DNA of 41,525 nt from a virus, in the IMG/VR virus record IMGVR_UViG_3300018875_000068, positions 1 to 41,525 of that record, one strand, 5' to 3'. Numbering within the stretch: position 1 is the stretch's first letter; each line of letters opens with the position of its first letter. The notes under the pieces are model-generated. The model was not told where the DNA came from. It ran no database searches and saw only the letters and a program-made list of their open reading frames with translations. Shown one piece after another: positions 14,551 through 23,543 of the stretch. The position numbers and the translations under genes were made by a program.

Positions 14551-15098
14551 TTATCCACCCCAGCGCTGGCGATCTTCCTTCATGGCGACTATCATGGACT
14601 GGATCATAAGACGCTTTGTCCAAAAGTCGACATTCAGCAAATACTCTGGAGTAAGTCCTTTCTGGATGTAGTGATGAAGGTAGGCAAAGTCCTCATCACT
14701 ACTCTCAATCAGTTTTTTATTTGTGCATCAACCGCCCGAACACCGTTTCCATAGCCAGCCAGTTGCAGAGCATGTCCACTGATGGCGCTAATTTCGCCAG
14801 GGCGAAAGATCATGGTCACGATATCTGTCGGCTCCGCGCAGCCGAATTCCTGTTGCAGTTTCTGGTCTTTCAGATTTGGTTCGATGACACTGTGATAAAC
14901 CACATGGATGTCCGCCATTGCGCTCCGTGTATCGTCCTGAGCCATTTCTAGCGCCTCAAGCGCGATTTCTCGACTTGGTTCTTGAACAACGATTTCACCG
15001 TCTAGGGACTCGATAAACAGCGCGATGTTACGCGGCTCTTTTTTCTTGAGCTGCTCTTTGCGTGCTAACAGATCTGCTACGGTTAGCTGCTTTTTCAT
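14551..15098 (-). CDS. Frameshifted tail assembly chaperone (G-T-type fusion, -1 frameshift)
   Basis: Translation of the XkdN-like gene can slip back one base at A AAA AAC (14718 to 14712, in the zero frame just before the TGA at 14711-14709). It then continues in a frame free of stops to TAA at 14553-14551, adding about 54 residues that begin LIESSDEDFAYLHHYIQ and end KEDRQRWGG. The fused protein is about 182 aa. Overlapping chaperone pairs made by programmed frameshifting at this exact place are conserved in tailed phages. The extension has no ribosome site or start of its own and is missed by simple gene callers. Confidence 0.8.
14709..15098 (-). CDS. xkdN: XkdN-like tail assembly chaperone (short product)
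   Basis: A 129-aa tail assembly chaperone, analogous to lambda gpG and matching XkdN/YqbN. The start is MKKQLTVADLLARKEQLKKK, with a central EIALEALEMAQDD and C-terminal IFRPGEISAISGHALQLAGY. It lies between tail tube and tape measure. It ends one codon after the slippery heptamer AAAAAAC, which lets part of the ribosomes continue in the -1 frame (see the longer product). It coats the tape measure during tail assembly. Confidence 0.88.
   Translation of the reverse strand: MKKQLTVADLLARKEQLKKKEPRNIALFIESLDGEIVVQEPSREIALEALEMAQDDTRSAMADIHVVYHSVIEPNLKDQKLQQEFGCAEPTDIVTMIFRPGEISAISGHALQLAGYGNGVRAVDAQIKN
14712..14718 (-). other. -1 ribosomal frameshift slippery heptamer (AAAAAAC)
   Basis: Minus-strand A AAA AAC is aligned to the reading frame as X XXY YYZ, immediately upstream of the short product's stop codon. 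A GC-containing region follows, but no strong stimulatory hairpin is obvious within 10 nt. Confidence 0.8.
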
Positions 15099-15108
15099 AG
15101 GGCCCTCC

Positions 15109-15546
15109 TTATTGTCCTGAAATCAGGTCAATCTCTTCGTAATCACTGAATGAAAAGGGTATTTCCTCGCTGCCCAGCGTTTTCTGTTCAAACTTCATGA
15201 GCAAGAATTCGTTGATTGTTACGTCATGAAGGGCGACCCGTTCTGCACCAAATGCACCGGGATCCGCTAATTTTCCGACAATTTGCAGGCGTGGGTATTC
15301 CCCGCGCCGGATAGCAGCCGCCATCTTCTGCTGAACTCGGGAGTAAATCTTTTTGATGGTCATACTCCCTTCCCCAGTCCAGCCGAGCGGCTTCTTGAAC
15401 GTAGCGCCCTCACCGGCAAAGTTGACATCTTCGTAGTTGACGGTCACTTTAGCTTCAAAGCTATCTACCTCGGCCCAAAGTTCACCGTCCACCCACACCT
15501 TGCCATATGTTCCATTGATGACTCGTCTTCCATCAGGCTTCGCCAT
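15109..15546 (-). CDS. xkdM: Tail tube protein (XkdM-like)
   Basis: A 145-aa tail tube protein of the XkdM/DUF2001 family. Characteristic features are the opening INGTYGKVWVDGELWAEVDS, then KVTVNYEDVNFAGEG, KKPLGWTGEGSMTIKKIYSR and the closing PFSFSDYEEIDLI. It forms the inner tube of the contractile tail. It lies between sheath and chaperone as in PBSX, with a 15-nt gap after the sheath gene. Confidence 0.92.
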   Translation of the reverse strand: MAKPDGRRVINGTYGKVWVDGELWAEVDSFEAKVTVNYEDVNFAGEGATFKKPLGWTGEGSMTIKKIYSRVQQKMAAAIRRGEYPRLQIVGKLADPGAFGAERVALHDVTINEFLLMKFEQKTLGSEEIPFSFSDYEEIDLISGQ

Positions 15547-15561
15547 TGTCTATTCACCGCC

Positions 15562-16623
15562 TTAAACCTTAATTTTCATTTTCATATCTTCCATCGCATC
15601 CAGGAACTTTAGGCTGCCTCCTAGGAACACGTTCGACTGGAACGACATCTCCTTTACTTTTTGATCGTCCCAAGTGCTTGTGTCTGTTCCGATACTCTCC
15701 CAGGCCAAGCGTTGCTCTTCGACGTCAACGCCAACTGTGTTCTCAGCTGATGGATCCAGCACGTCACCTTCCAGGCTTCGAGAGTACGCATTGACCGCCG
15801 TGATAAAAAGTACCTGATTGTCATAGCTGTTGTTGACTTTGCCGACATAATGCTCTTCGAAGGTCCGTGTTACGTCGTCCATCCACAAGTCGCGACTTTC
15901 GATGATCTTGATCTTCTTCCAGTCGGCGCCTTTTTGTGTAGTGGTCGTGGTCAGACTGTTTACACCGCGGGCGATTTTGATCTTCTCTCCGTCGTTGATC
16001 AGAATGAGTTTCCCCGCGTCAATATCAGCATCCGGATCAGAGCTCTCCTGGATCGCTTCAACCTCTGGCAGCACGTAATAAGTTGAGCTGCGGGTCAGTG
16101 GCAATCCGGCAAGGACACCCGCGATCCTGGCCGTATATTCAGAAGCCGTGAACGGATCGGTAATGCCCCTTACCTTAATACCCTCAGTCGAGAAGTTGAT
16201 AACCCCTTCGTGGTCGGCGGCCACATTCGGCAGCACCGCTTTAAAGGTTTTCTTCTGATTGTCCCGCCAGGTCTTTATCTGCGTTTCGATAGTCGAAACA
16301 TCAGCTTGCTCAATGCCCGGAACAGCTAGATAATTCCAACGCTTGCTTGCCAAACGAGTGAGCGCAGCATTGTAGTCCGTAGCACTGGTGGATATCCTCT
16401 CGACAATCACCTTTGATGGTGTTCCGAGAAACGCACGCTTGATATAGTCAAGGTTTTTCGCTGTCCAATCACTTGATTGGACCTCTGTCACGGATTTGTA
16501 CTCTTTTGTGTCAAAATTACCCGTATCGTCCTTGAGGATCAACGACACAATGCCACGTTGACTCCGTTGAATGGCCGAAACGGCCAGAGACGAGAAGATA
16601 ATCGAAATCTCAGGCAATCCCAT
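15562..16623 (-). CDS. xkdK: Contractile tail sheath protein (XkdK-like)
   Basis: A 353-aa sheath protein of the XkdK family. The opening GLPEISIIFSSLAVSAIQRS, an RGIVSLILKD strand, a helical KTWRDNQKKTFKAVLPN segment and the conserved C-terminal handshake region (SFQSNVFLGGSLKFLDAMED) are typical. Its presence shows that the tail is contractile, i.e. a myovirus morphology. It heads the tail tube/sheath block and follows the neck genes by 11 nt. Confidence 0.93.
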   Translation of the reverse strand: MGLPEISIIFSSLAVSAIQRSQRGIVSLILKDDTGNFDTKEYKSVTEVQSSDWTAKNLDYIKRAFLGTPSKVIVERISTSATDYNAALTRLASKRWNYLAVPGIEQADVSTIETQIKTWRDNQKKTFKAVLPNVAADHEGVINFSTEGIKVRGITDPFTASEYTARIAGVLAGLPLTRSSTYYVLPEVEAIQESSDPDADIDAGKLILINDGEKIKIARGVNSLTTTTTQKGADWKKIKIIESRDLWMDDVTRTFEEHYVGKVNNSYDNQVLFITAVNAYSRSLEGDVLDPSAENTVGVDVEEQRLAWESIGTDTSTWDDQKVKEMSFQSNVFLGGSLKFLDAMEDMKMKIKV

Positions 16624-16634
16624 GCCGACACCTC

Positions 16635-17063
16635 CTATAACTTACTCATGATCTTGTCAAACTCTTTTTCCAGGATCCCGTTCCACTCCGCGTTCACTTC
16701 CTTGGCCGCTTTGTCGAAAACGTGGAAGCCCCGGACGAATCCAAGCTCTTTCTTGTCTGGCTCATGCCCGACTAGACGATGACCGTACTCCAGCAGGTGG
16801 GCGTGAGGAGCCCGTGAGTATACTCGAACTTTGTATTCATCCGTACTCTCGTCCGTCCATACTCTGCCTCGCTTGATCGACCTATGATAGTTGCCTGTTT
16901 TCTTCCTGACCATCTGCCTTGCCTTTTTCGCAAAGATTTTGCGGGCATGGTTGCCGGATCGGAGCATCAACCTCTTTGCTTCTTTGGGGAAGTGTTCCTG
17001 GAGATCCTCCAGCTCACGATGAAACGCATCAAATTCACGCAAGTCGATATCAAAGTCAGCCAC
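16635..17063 (-). CDS. HK97 gp10-like neck/tail completion protein (XkdI-like)
   Basis: A 142-aa basic protein matching HK97 gp10-type neck proteins: KEAKRLMLRSGNHARKIFAKKARQ, then KKTGNYHRSIKRGR and APHAHLLEYGH, the last being the family's conserved LxEYG(T/H) motif. It lies in the XkdI position, between head closure and tail terminator, and overlaps the tail terminator gene by 8 nt. Confidence 0.85.
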   Translation of the reverse strand: MADFDIDLREFDAFHRELEDLQEHFPKEAKRLMLRSGNHARKIFAKKARQMVRKKTGNYHRSIKRGRVWTDESTDEYKVRVYSRAPHAHLLEYGHRLVGHEPDKKELGFVRGFHVFDKAAKEVNAEWNGILEKEFDKIMSKL

Positions 17064-17490
17064 GGATATTCAACTCCCTCATCAGATCCTGGCTGCCGCC
17101 TCCGGTATCGTCGTAAGGCGAATCATCGAAGTAAACGAAGTCGAAGTCGTAGTGCAGCACCTTATCGATGATCTCTGATGTCGCTCCGTCGATCGTTATC
17201 GTGCGATCAGCAACCGGAAAGTTTAGGCCAAAGATGTTCTCCAGCCGGTCTTTGACGTCATAGACCTCTTCCTTGTACCTGTACCTGTCGGTCGGGAAAA
17301 ACAGGATGCGGCAGGTCATGTCCCGGAGGGTGCTGAACTGTCCGACCTCAATCCGATTCGATTCCAGGAGCACAAAAAAAGAAGGGCGTTCAAACCCTTC
17401 TTCTACGTCACTGCTCTGGATTGGGATATCCGGGAACTCGGCTTTGATCTTGTCGTTGATGGCCTTGTTCAGCTGTGCATGTTTCAACAT
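17056..17490 (-). CDS. Phage tail terminator family protein (XkdJ-like)
   Basis: A 144-aa protein resembling the tail terminator family in the XkdJ slot: an N-terminal helix (HAQLNKAINDKIKAEFPDIPI), RPSFFVLLESNRIE, a central MTCRILFFPTDRYRYKEE and a long LHYDFDFVYFDDSPYDD tail. It would cap the tail tube and join it to the neck. It precedes the gp10-like gene with an overlap. Confidence 0.75.
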   Translation of the reverse strand: MLKHAQLNKAINDKIKAEFPDIPIQSSDVEEGFERPSFFVLLESNRIEVGQFSTLRDMTCRILFFPTDRYRYKEEVYDVKDRLENIFGLNFPVADRTITIDGATSEIIDKVLHYDFDFVYFDDSPYDDTGGGSQDLMRELNIRG

Positions 17491-17491
17491 G

Positions 17492-17809
17492 TCACTGTCT
17501 CTCCTTACACATCAACTGCAACTCTCTTTTGTTGAAATTTGGGGCGATGATGTACATGATCTCGAATTCCGCCCCATCACAACGGACCATCATCGACCGG
17601 TCGATGTCGTCACGGTAGCGTATCCGGATGCGGGTGGTCACGTCGGCCTCGTTACGTTGAGCGACAAAAAACTCTTGTCCGCGTAGTGGCTCAACTGAAG
17701 CCCAAACCGTCACATAATCCTCCCAATTTTGGACCCGTTCCCCCATGCTGTTTTCTTGCCAGATTTGCTTGAAGATCTTTACCCGTTTCCTCAGGTCTCC
17801 GCTTCTCAT
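17492..17809 (-). CDS. Head closure / head-tail joining protein
   Basis: A 105-aa head closure protein of the SPP1 gp16 / PF05521-like type: MRSGDLRKRVKIFKQI opening, NWEDYVTVWASVEPLRGQEFF, then TRIRIRYRDDIDRSMMV and a YIIAPNFNKRELQLMC end. These motifs ('D.RH.I.I', 'VWA.I.PL.G.E', 'RYR.DI') are diagnostic. The ATG at 17809 is preferred over 17824: GGAGG lies 8 nt upstream and it overlaps the preceding stop by one base (TGATG). Confidence 0.87.
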   Translation of the reverse strand: MRSGDLRKRVKIFKQIWQENSMGERVQNWEDYVTVWASVEPLRGQEFFVAQRNEADVTTRIRIRYRDDIDRSMMVRCDGAEFEIMYIIAPNFNKRELQLMCKERQ

Positions 17810-18393
17810 CACACTAACCTCCAAACTCGGTATGGTGTGAGTAGAGCATCAACTGCAAAAGCCACCTCAGTTGCCACATTGCCGCTAGTGCCAATCACCA
17901 CTGCCTCGCGGTGCTCATACCAGTGGGCAATGAGCATTAACATCGCGTGCTTGATCGCCTGCGGGACTTGATTGGTTTCGCTCCCATACCCCGCAGTAAA
18001 TTGGATAGAAACAGCGTTGGGACGAGAGTGTGTATCCGGCCATGAGAATGAATCTGCTAGGACAACTCGCCCCGGCTCTGAGTCAACATCAACAAAATAA
18101 TAATCTGCATCAAGGGTTTGCAGAGTGCCTTTCGCATCGTAGTAAGTAATGCTGGAGACATCCTGCAAAGGAGGAACAGGTAAATAAATGGTTCTGGACT
18201 GTGGGAAAGCATCCATTGGAAGCCTCCAGGACTGAGTCATCAGGGCGCGGTTTGTTACGGCCTCAACATATTGCCGAGCAGCAACTATCAAGCCCGAGAT
18301 ATAGGCGTCCTCTTCCACCCCATCTACTCGCAAATGTAGCTTTGCTTCTTCAACCGTTATTGGCTCCTGGGTTGGCGGTGTTATCAGCTTCAC
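17809..18393 (-). CDS. Head-tail connector protein (gp6-like)
   Basis: A 194-aa connector of the HK97 gp6 / PF05135-like family: ITPPTQEPITVEEAKLHLRV, then EDAYISGLIVAARQYVEAVTNRAL and a beta domain with QFTAGYG, ending in a helix (AIKHAMLMLIAHWYEHREAV). It forms the ring beneath the portal. It is translated from within the preceding small gene (44-nt overlap). Confidence 0.88.
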   Translation of the reverse strand: MKLITPPTQEPITVEEAKLHLRVDGVEEDAYISGLIVAARQYVEAVTNRALMTQSWRLPMDAFPQSRTIYLPVPPLQDVSSITYYDAKGTLQTLDADYYFVDVDSEPGRVVLADSFSWPDTHSRPNAVSIQFTAGYGSETNQVPQAIKHAMLMLIAHWYEHREAVVIGTSGNVATEVAFAVDALLTPYRVWRLV

Positions 18394-18565
18394 TATCTTT
18401 CACCGCTTTCTTCTCCTTTTTGGCTGGCTTTTCGTTTTCTTTAACTATCTCAGCCAGCATTGCAGTTTGCCAGGCTCTTGCTACATCTTCAGAAACCTCG
18501 ACCACTTCCCCGGGGGAGTAGCTGAAATCGGCACTGGCCATAGACGTCAGCATCTTCACTTTCAA
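18350..18565 (-). CDS. Small protein between capsid and connector (hypothetical)
   Basis: A 71-aa protein with a compact beta-like N-terminal half (MKVKMLTSMASADFSYSPGE, EVSEDVARAWQTAM) and a lysine- and alanine-rich tail. This layout ('S.A...FSY..GEVVE...E.A..W...G.A') recurs in small proteins encoded after major capsid genes. It may be a decoration- or packaging-related protein. It overlaps the connector gene by 44 nt. Confidence 0.65.
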   Translation of the reverse strand: MKVKMLTSMASADFSYSPGEVVEVSEDVARAWQTAMLAEIVKENEKPAKKEKKAVKDSEADNTANPGANNG

Positions 18566-18608
18566 GTCGCTTCACCTCCTGCAAGAAAAGGGTGAGTTTA
18601 ACCCCACC

Positions 18609-19835
18609 CTACGATGCTGCGTTTTGGTATACAACAACTGCTTCCGGCAGGATCAGTTTGCCATCAACACGTTGGTACATACGGAAGCCAACTTGGCCAT
18701 TTGCCGCATACAGCTCAACCAGGCGTTGCATAGTGCGGCCGGTGCGATCGGCAATCCAGTAGTACGAGAGATCCCCGAAGACGATAGATTTGGCACCTGC
18801 GGCCATCGCAGGCACATCATCAGAAATAACCACAGGACGGGCAAGAATCCGGTCGGGTTGACCAGCTTGCAAACCAGGCTGCCACAGATACTGTCCATCA
18901 GAATCTTTCAGTTTTCGGATCGCTTTTGCAGTGCTGTCAGCAAACAACCAAGTAGCATTGGAACGATATGCCCGCTTCAATGAATGGAACAGGTCGATGA
19001 TGTCGTCGGAAGTGACCGATGTCGTTTGGCCGGTTGCGCCTGTCTTGCCAACTGTTGCACTGCCAACAAGCCCAGTAGGTTTGCCGCTTCCGTCACCGTT
19101 AATAAATGCTGCTTCTTCTGCGCGCGAGAATCGACGGGCAAATGCACTTGCTACATAGCTGTCAATATCAAATGCAGAATCATTCAGCAGTTCTTCGGAT
19201 ACTTTGATGATGGTGCCCAACTTGTAGGCGCTCAGCGTGACTTGCGAGAATGTTGCATCGCTTTCCGTGAATGCAGCTGCCTCACCAAGCCAGGTTGCGG
19301 AGCCATAGTCAGCTTCAACTGGAATTTCGCGCGTACCGGATCCAGTAGTGATGACTGTTGCAAGTTGTCGCATCACATTCAGATCTTCCAGCTTCCGAAT
19401 CAGTGTTCGCTCAAATTCATCTGGCACCAGATAGCCACCTGCAGCATCAGTGCCAACGGCCATATTTCGGACCTCCGGATGCATCAGCAGTTGATACTGG
19501 TCGGCGGTCAACGCTTCGCGACCGGTTTTCAGCGCGGACCAAAACGCATCTTGATATTCCTTCGATGCCCGAGGATGAATCGGCTTGTTATCCAATGTAG
19601 GATTAGGGCGATTTGCGGGATTAGGAATATCGTTCAGGCTGCTTTCCAGCTTCTGCAGGTTTTCTAAACGCTCGATTTCTTTGCCCAGTTTGTCCACATC
19701 TGCCATGATGCGATCGTATTGAGCGTTTTCTTCTGCGCTCAGGTCGCGTTTTTCCGATTCAGCACGGTCCAATACTTCGCGTGCTTGGTTGACCAGCGCT
19801 GCTCGTTTTTGTCTCATTTCCAATACATTTTTCAT
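18609..19835 (-). CDS. HK97-type major capsid protein
   Basis: A 408-aa HK97-fold major capsid protein. Residues 1-70 form the coiled-coil delta scaffold (ARLVNQARE-like LVNQAREVLDRAESEKRDLS, then LGKEIERLENLQKLE). The capsid body includes VPDEFERTLIRKLEDLNVMR, AFTESDATFSQVTLSAYKLG, EAAFINGDGSGKPTGL and IVFGDLSYYWIADRTGRTMQ. It is adjacent to a ClpP-like protease gene that probably removes the delta domain. Expected to be among the most highly expressed late genes; a 15-nt gap separates it from the protease. Confidence 0.95.
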   Translation of the reverse strand: MKNVLEMRQKRAALVNQAREVLDRAESEKRDLSAEENAQYDRIMADVDKLGKEIERLENLQKLESSLNDIPNPANRPNPTLDNKPIHPRASKEYQDAFWSALKTGREALTADQYQLLMHPEVRNMAVGTDAAGGYLVPDEFERTLIRKLEDLNVMRQLATVITTGSGTREIPVEADYGSATWLGEAAAFTESDATFSQVTLSAYKLGTIIKVSEELLNDSAFDIDSYVASAFARRFSRAEEAAFINGDGSGKPTGLVGSATVGKTGATGQTTSVTSDDIIDLFHSLKRAYRSNATWLFADSTAKAIRKLKDSDGQYLWQPGLQAGQPDRILARPVVISDDVPAMAAGAKSIVFGDLSYYWIADRTGRTMQRLVELYAANGQVGFRMYQRVDGKLILPEAVVVYQNAAS

Positions 19836-19850
19836 ACAAGTTCACTCTCC

Positions 19851-20615
19851 TCAGGTTTTGGATAAAAGATCTAGCCGTTTTCGGCGCAAATCAAAAAGCC
19901 GCATGTTTTGCGGCTCCTGGGGTGGTTCATCTTCTGTTGTCTGCATCTTTTGCCATTGTTCAAAGAAACGTTTCATCGCTGAGTTGGCGCTGTTCTGAAT
20001 TGCAAGGCGGGAGAAGGAAAAAGAGTTTTCGATCCGGGGTTCATCTTGTCCAACCTCCGTGTACAAGATGCCATCTGCAAATCCTTCGGCCATCGCTTTC
20101 CGAGCGCTCATCCACGTTTCCTCATCCATGAGTTTGGAGATCTTATTGCGGCTTAGCTTGGTTTTGGTCTGATAGACGTTGATAATCGTCTCTTTCACCT
20201 CATCCAGTACATCTGCCTGGTGACGCATATCCTTTGCTTCGCCAACAGCCCATGTCCACGGATTGTGAATCATTAGGATACTGCCTGGAGACATCAGCAC
20301 TTCATCTCCAGCCATCGCGATCACGGAAGCTGCAGAAACGGCCTTACCATCAATCTTAACCGTAACCTTGCCTTTGTGCTCTTTTAGGGCGTTGTAAATA
20401 CCGGCACCAGCAAATACATCTCCACCCCAGCTGTCTATCCAGACGGTAATGTTTTTGCCTTTGTGTTCCTTGATCGCCTGACGAAAAGAGTTTGGCGCCG
20501 CGTGGCTAATCTCAAACCACTCGTAGATCCAGGAGTCGTCGTCGCTGACAATCTCCCCTTCAATGCGGAGTTCCACCTCTTCATCCGATAAAGAAGTAAA
20601 GTTCCAGAATCTCAT
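19851..20615 (-). CDS. ClpP-like prohead maturation protease
   Basis: A 254-aa Clp-type serine protease used for capsid maturation. The motif WIDSWGGDVFAG, the nucleophile region GKAVSAASVIAMAGD (Ser94 by alignment to the ClpP pattern) and MIHNPWTW (His117), followed by an Asp-containing helix, complete the expected triad. Its C-terminus is charged. It overlaps the portal gene by 4 nt and precedes the capsid, the standard portal-protease-capsid order. Confidence 0.93.
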   Translation of the reverse strand: MRFWNFTSLSDEEVELRIEGEIVSDDDSWIYEWFEISHAAPNSFRQAIKEHKGKNITVWIDSWGGDVFAGAGIYNALKEHKGKVTVKIDGKAVSAASVIAMAGDEVLMSPGSILMIHNPWTWAVGEAKDMRHQADVLDEVKETIINVYQTKTKLSRNKISKLMDEETWMSARKAMAEGFADGILYTEVGQDEPRIENSFSFSRLAIQNSANSAMKRFFEQWQKMQTTEDEPPQEPQNMRLFDLRRKRLDLLSKT

Positions 20616-21829
20616 TCGTTCTCACCACCTTTCCCCGCATGACTTGCCGGCACCATGTTTCCGTTGACAAGATAAACATCCCCGCCATCGATTGGGTTCA
20701 TATTCTCCATTTCCCGAATATCATTAGCTGACAGCCATCCGTTTTGCCGCCCCACCGCATAGGCTTCATACCGGCTTTTGATATCACCGCGAAGCAATCC
20801 ATCCACCAGATGTTCTGCGTAGTAACTTTTCCGTTCGTGTTCAGGAAAAAGCTTCATGTTGATCGATTGTTCCCAACGAACAAGCCACGGCCGAATGGTG
20901 TGGACAACAAAATCAATGGACTGCTGTTCCACATTAGAGAAGGTCGCCCGTTCCAAGTCCCCAATCATATGGGGAGGAATGCGGTAAAAACGAGCGATAT
21001 CGTTCAACTGGAACTTTCGGGTCTCCAAGAATTGAGCATCTTCTGGAGGGATGCCGATCTTCTCGAAATCCATCCCTTCTTCCAGTAGCATGAGTCTGTG
21101 ACTGTTACCCAAGCCCGTATATGCTTCGTTAATTGAGGCTCGCAGATTTTTGCTTCCTTGCTCTGAAAGTTTTCCCGGGTGCTTGGCTATGCCGCCAATG
21201 TTTGTCCCGTTCCCAAAGAACTTAGCTCCAAATGTCTCTGTCGCCACAGCCAATCCGATTGCTTGTCTTGCGGCCGTAATTGGTGACATCCCTACAAGTC
21301 CGTTAAAACCGATTCCGGGGATGTGAAAGATTTTCCATGCAGGAAAGGTTTTTGTGAGACCTTCAGGCAAAGTGACGGTATACTGCAGCTCATTCGTCTG
21401 CTCATTACGCGCTACCACCACCCTATTAGGCGTGATTGGCCATAAGGCTCGAACCCGCCCCCCAGCATCGTATTCGATCTCCGCGTATGCATTCCCCCAC
21501 AACCCAAGGTGGACCATCATCGTTTCACGGAAAAGAAACGATGTCATTTCAGGATTTGCGATGTCATGCAACACGGGGTAAAGCACGTGAGTCGGTGCCC
21601 TCGTTTTCCCGCCACTTGGGAGTCTCTGATACACTGGCAACGGTAGTGATGCCACTGTTTCGGCAAGTACACGCACGCATGCAAAAACCGCACTCGATTG
21701 CATGGCGGTCAGCTCATTTACGGTTACGCCAGCATGTGTTGGCGTCCCACCAAACGCATCAATCATCCATCGATCAGGTTTAGTAAATCCCGAATTCTTG
21801 AAAAGCCTTGACAAGAACGGTATTTTCAT
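20612..21829 (-). CDS. HK97-family portal protein
   Basis: A 405-aa portal. The opening TPTHAGVTVNELTAMQSSAVFACVRVLAE, then LPLPVYQRLPSGGK, MMVHLGLWGNAYAEIEYD, RFYRIPPHMIGDLERATFSN and VRWEQSINMKLFPEHER are all typical of the HK97 portal family. It forms the dodecameric DNA channel and the docking point for terminase. It is preceded by the large terminase gene (13-nt gap). Confidence 0.95.
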   Translation of the reverse strand: MKIPFLSRLFKNSGFTKPDRWMIDAFGGTPTHAGVTVNELTAMQSSAVFACVRVLAETVASLPLPVYQRLPSGGKTRAPTHVLYPVLHDIANPEMTSFLFRETMMVHLGLWGNAYAEIEYDAGGRVRALWPITPNRVVVARNEQTNELQYTVTLPEGLTKTFPAWKIFHIPGIGFNGLVGMSPITAARQAIGLAVATETFGAKFFGNGTNIGGIAKHPGKLSEQGSKNLRASINEAYTGLGNSHRLMLLEEGMDFEKIGIPPEDAQFLETRKFQLNDIARFYRIPPHMIGDLERATFSNVEQQSIDFVVHTIRPWLVRWEQSINMKLFPEHERKSYYAEHLVDGLLRGDIKSRYEAYAVGRQNGWLSANDIREMENMNPIDGGDVYLVNGNMVPASHAGKGGENE

Positions 21830-21842
21830 TTATTCACCTCCT

Positions 21843-23543
21843 TTACAACGTTAAAATCCCACGTGTTTCATAAACAGAACTCTCATCGGCACTTAACATC
21901 GCACGCACATGTGCGTTGATCACGGCTGCAATCGGGTCAATTCGGTTGGTAGACTTGTCTTTGTCCAGCATGATGTTCTCGTTATGATCTTGCTTGGTGA
22001 CCGCATTACTGATCGCCCAGGTAAGAACAGGGTTGTTGTCGTGGATGATATTTCCCGACAGGACCAACTCACGGAAGTTTTTCGTGGGTTCGGAGAGCGT
22101 TTTGACACCTTGCCGGATCTCCACCATGGTATACCCCTCAGAATCCATTTCTTGAGCGAACTGAGTGGCATTGTATGGGTCATAGCAGATCTCCTTGATA
22201 CGCCACATGTGTTCTTCTTCCAGTTTCTTGATGTGGGACATGATAAACCGGTAATCCACCACCGCGCCCGGTGTAACGGTGATCCATCCTTGTTTAGCCC
22301 ACAGGTCATATGGCACTTTGTCTGTCTTTCGCTTAGTTGCCAATGTATCTTCCGGAATAAAGCTATGTGACCAAACAAAAAAACGACCATCTTCTAAGGG
22401 GATCACCCCACCGATGCTCGTCAAGTCTATCTTCTTGGACAAGTCCACCCCAACGTAACAGTCGCGGACAGCGATATCAGGCAAAGGGTTGTCCTTGCTT
22501 GCTCCGCACGCTGCCCACGCATCCATTGGCATGTATCCGTTATCCTTCCTGTCCACCCAAAGGTTCATGTTCTTTGTGAGGAAGTTACGCATCTTCTCGG
22601 GCACATCCAAAGCCGCTTGAAGTTCACTGCGGAGAAACGCCATACCTTCTTCGTAAGTGGCGACAATCGGATTGGCTTTGATCCAGTTGCGTTCGTCTTT
22701 GATGTCGTCGTCCTTATCCAGCTCGCAGATCATTACGAAATATTCCTCATTTTCGATTGGAGAGCTTGGATCAATCACACTTGAAACATATTGATACTCC
22801 GTAAAACACGGTGATGAAAGGTTAAAACCAGCTGTCGTAATCACCACGATCAACGGATTTGCCCTCGCGACCATACCGGAGATCATTACGTCATAAATTT
22901 CGCTTGTTTCATGGGCGTGATACTCATCTATAACGGCCAGGCTCGGGTTTTTCCCGTCACCCGTCTTGCGAGATTCCTTGGACAGCGGCTGGATCACACT
23001 GCCGCTTTTCAGGTGCCGGATTCGGCCGTATGAATCGCTGAATTTCCCCTTTAGAAGATCGGCCGCTTGGATTTGAGACAGAATCTCGTTGTACACGATG
23101 CTGGATTGTTCGCGCCCCCAGCCGGCAATATACACCTCCGATTGCTCCGGAGAGATGAAGCACTCGTAACTTGCAATCAGAGCTAACAATTGCGACTTCG
23201 CATTCTTCCTCGCCAGCTGGATATACGCTTTCCGGAATCGACGTATACCGGTATCTTTGCGTTTCCAGCAGAAGATGTTGCCGACGATGAACAATTGGAA
23301 ATCGGTGAGCTCAATCGGCTGGCCAGCAAGAACACCCTTGGTGTGTTTGAACATCCTGGACCAGCGATAGAACCGATAAAGCTCCTCAGCGTCGAAGTAA
23401 AATGGAAAATCTGACTCCTGGCTGCGTTCAATATCGACCACGAAACGCTCACAAGCTTGGATGTGCTTTTTGCAGGCAGTAATCCGGCCATCAATCACGT
23501 CCTGAGCATAATGAACAAGCCTTTCAATCAGTTCATCAATCAC
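21843..23543 (-). CDS. terL: Terminase large subunit
   Basis: A 566-aa packaging motor. The ATPase domain has IQLARKNAKSQL as Walker A (around 109-120) and SLAVIDEYHAHE as Walker B (around 201-212), with the coupling segment VVITTAGFN. The nuclease domain contains CYVGVDLSKKIDLTSIG and the later acidic motif DPIAAVINAH. This is the HK97/Terminase_1 branch, which with P27-type small subunit and an HNH protein usually cuts at cos sites. It overlaps the small terminase gene by 4 nt. Confidence 0.95.
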   Translation of the reverse strand: MIDELIERLVHYAQDVIDGRITACKKHIQACERFVVDIERSQESDFPFYFDAEELYRFYRWSRMFKHTKGVLAGQPIELTDFQLFIVGNIFCWKRKDTGIRRFRKAYIQLARKNAKSQLLALIASYECFISPEQSEVYIAGWGREQSSIVYNEILSQIQAADLLKGKFSDSYGRIRHLKSGSVIQPLSKESRKTGDGKNPSLAVIDEYHAHETSEIYDVMISGMVARANPLIVVITTAGFNLSSPCFTEYQYVSSVIDPSSPIENEEYFVMICELDKDDDIKDERNWIKANPIVATYEEGMAFLRSELQAALDVPEKMRNFLTKNMNLWVDRKDNGYMPMDAWAACGASKDNPLPDIAVRDCYVGVDLSKKIDLTSIGGVIPLEDGRFFVWSHSFIPEDTLATKRKTDKVPYDLWAKQGWITVTPGAVVDYRFIMSHIKKLEEEHMWRIKEICYDPYNATQFAQEMDSEGYTMVEIRQGVKTLSEPTKNFRELVLSGNIIHDNNPVLTWAISNAVTKQDHNENIMLDKDKSTNRIDPIAAVINAHVRAMLSADESSVYETRGILTL

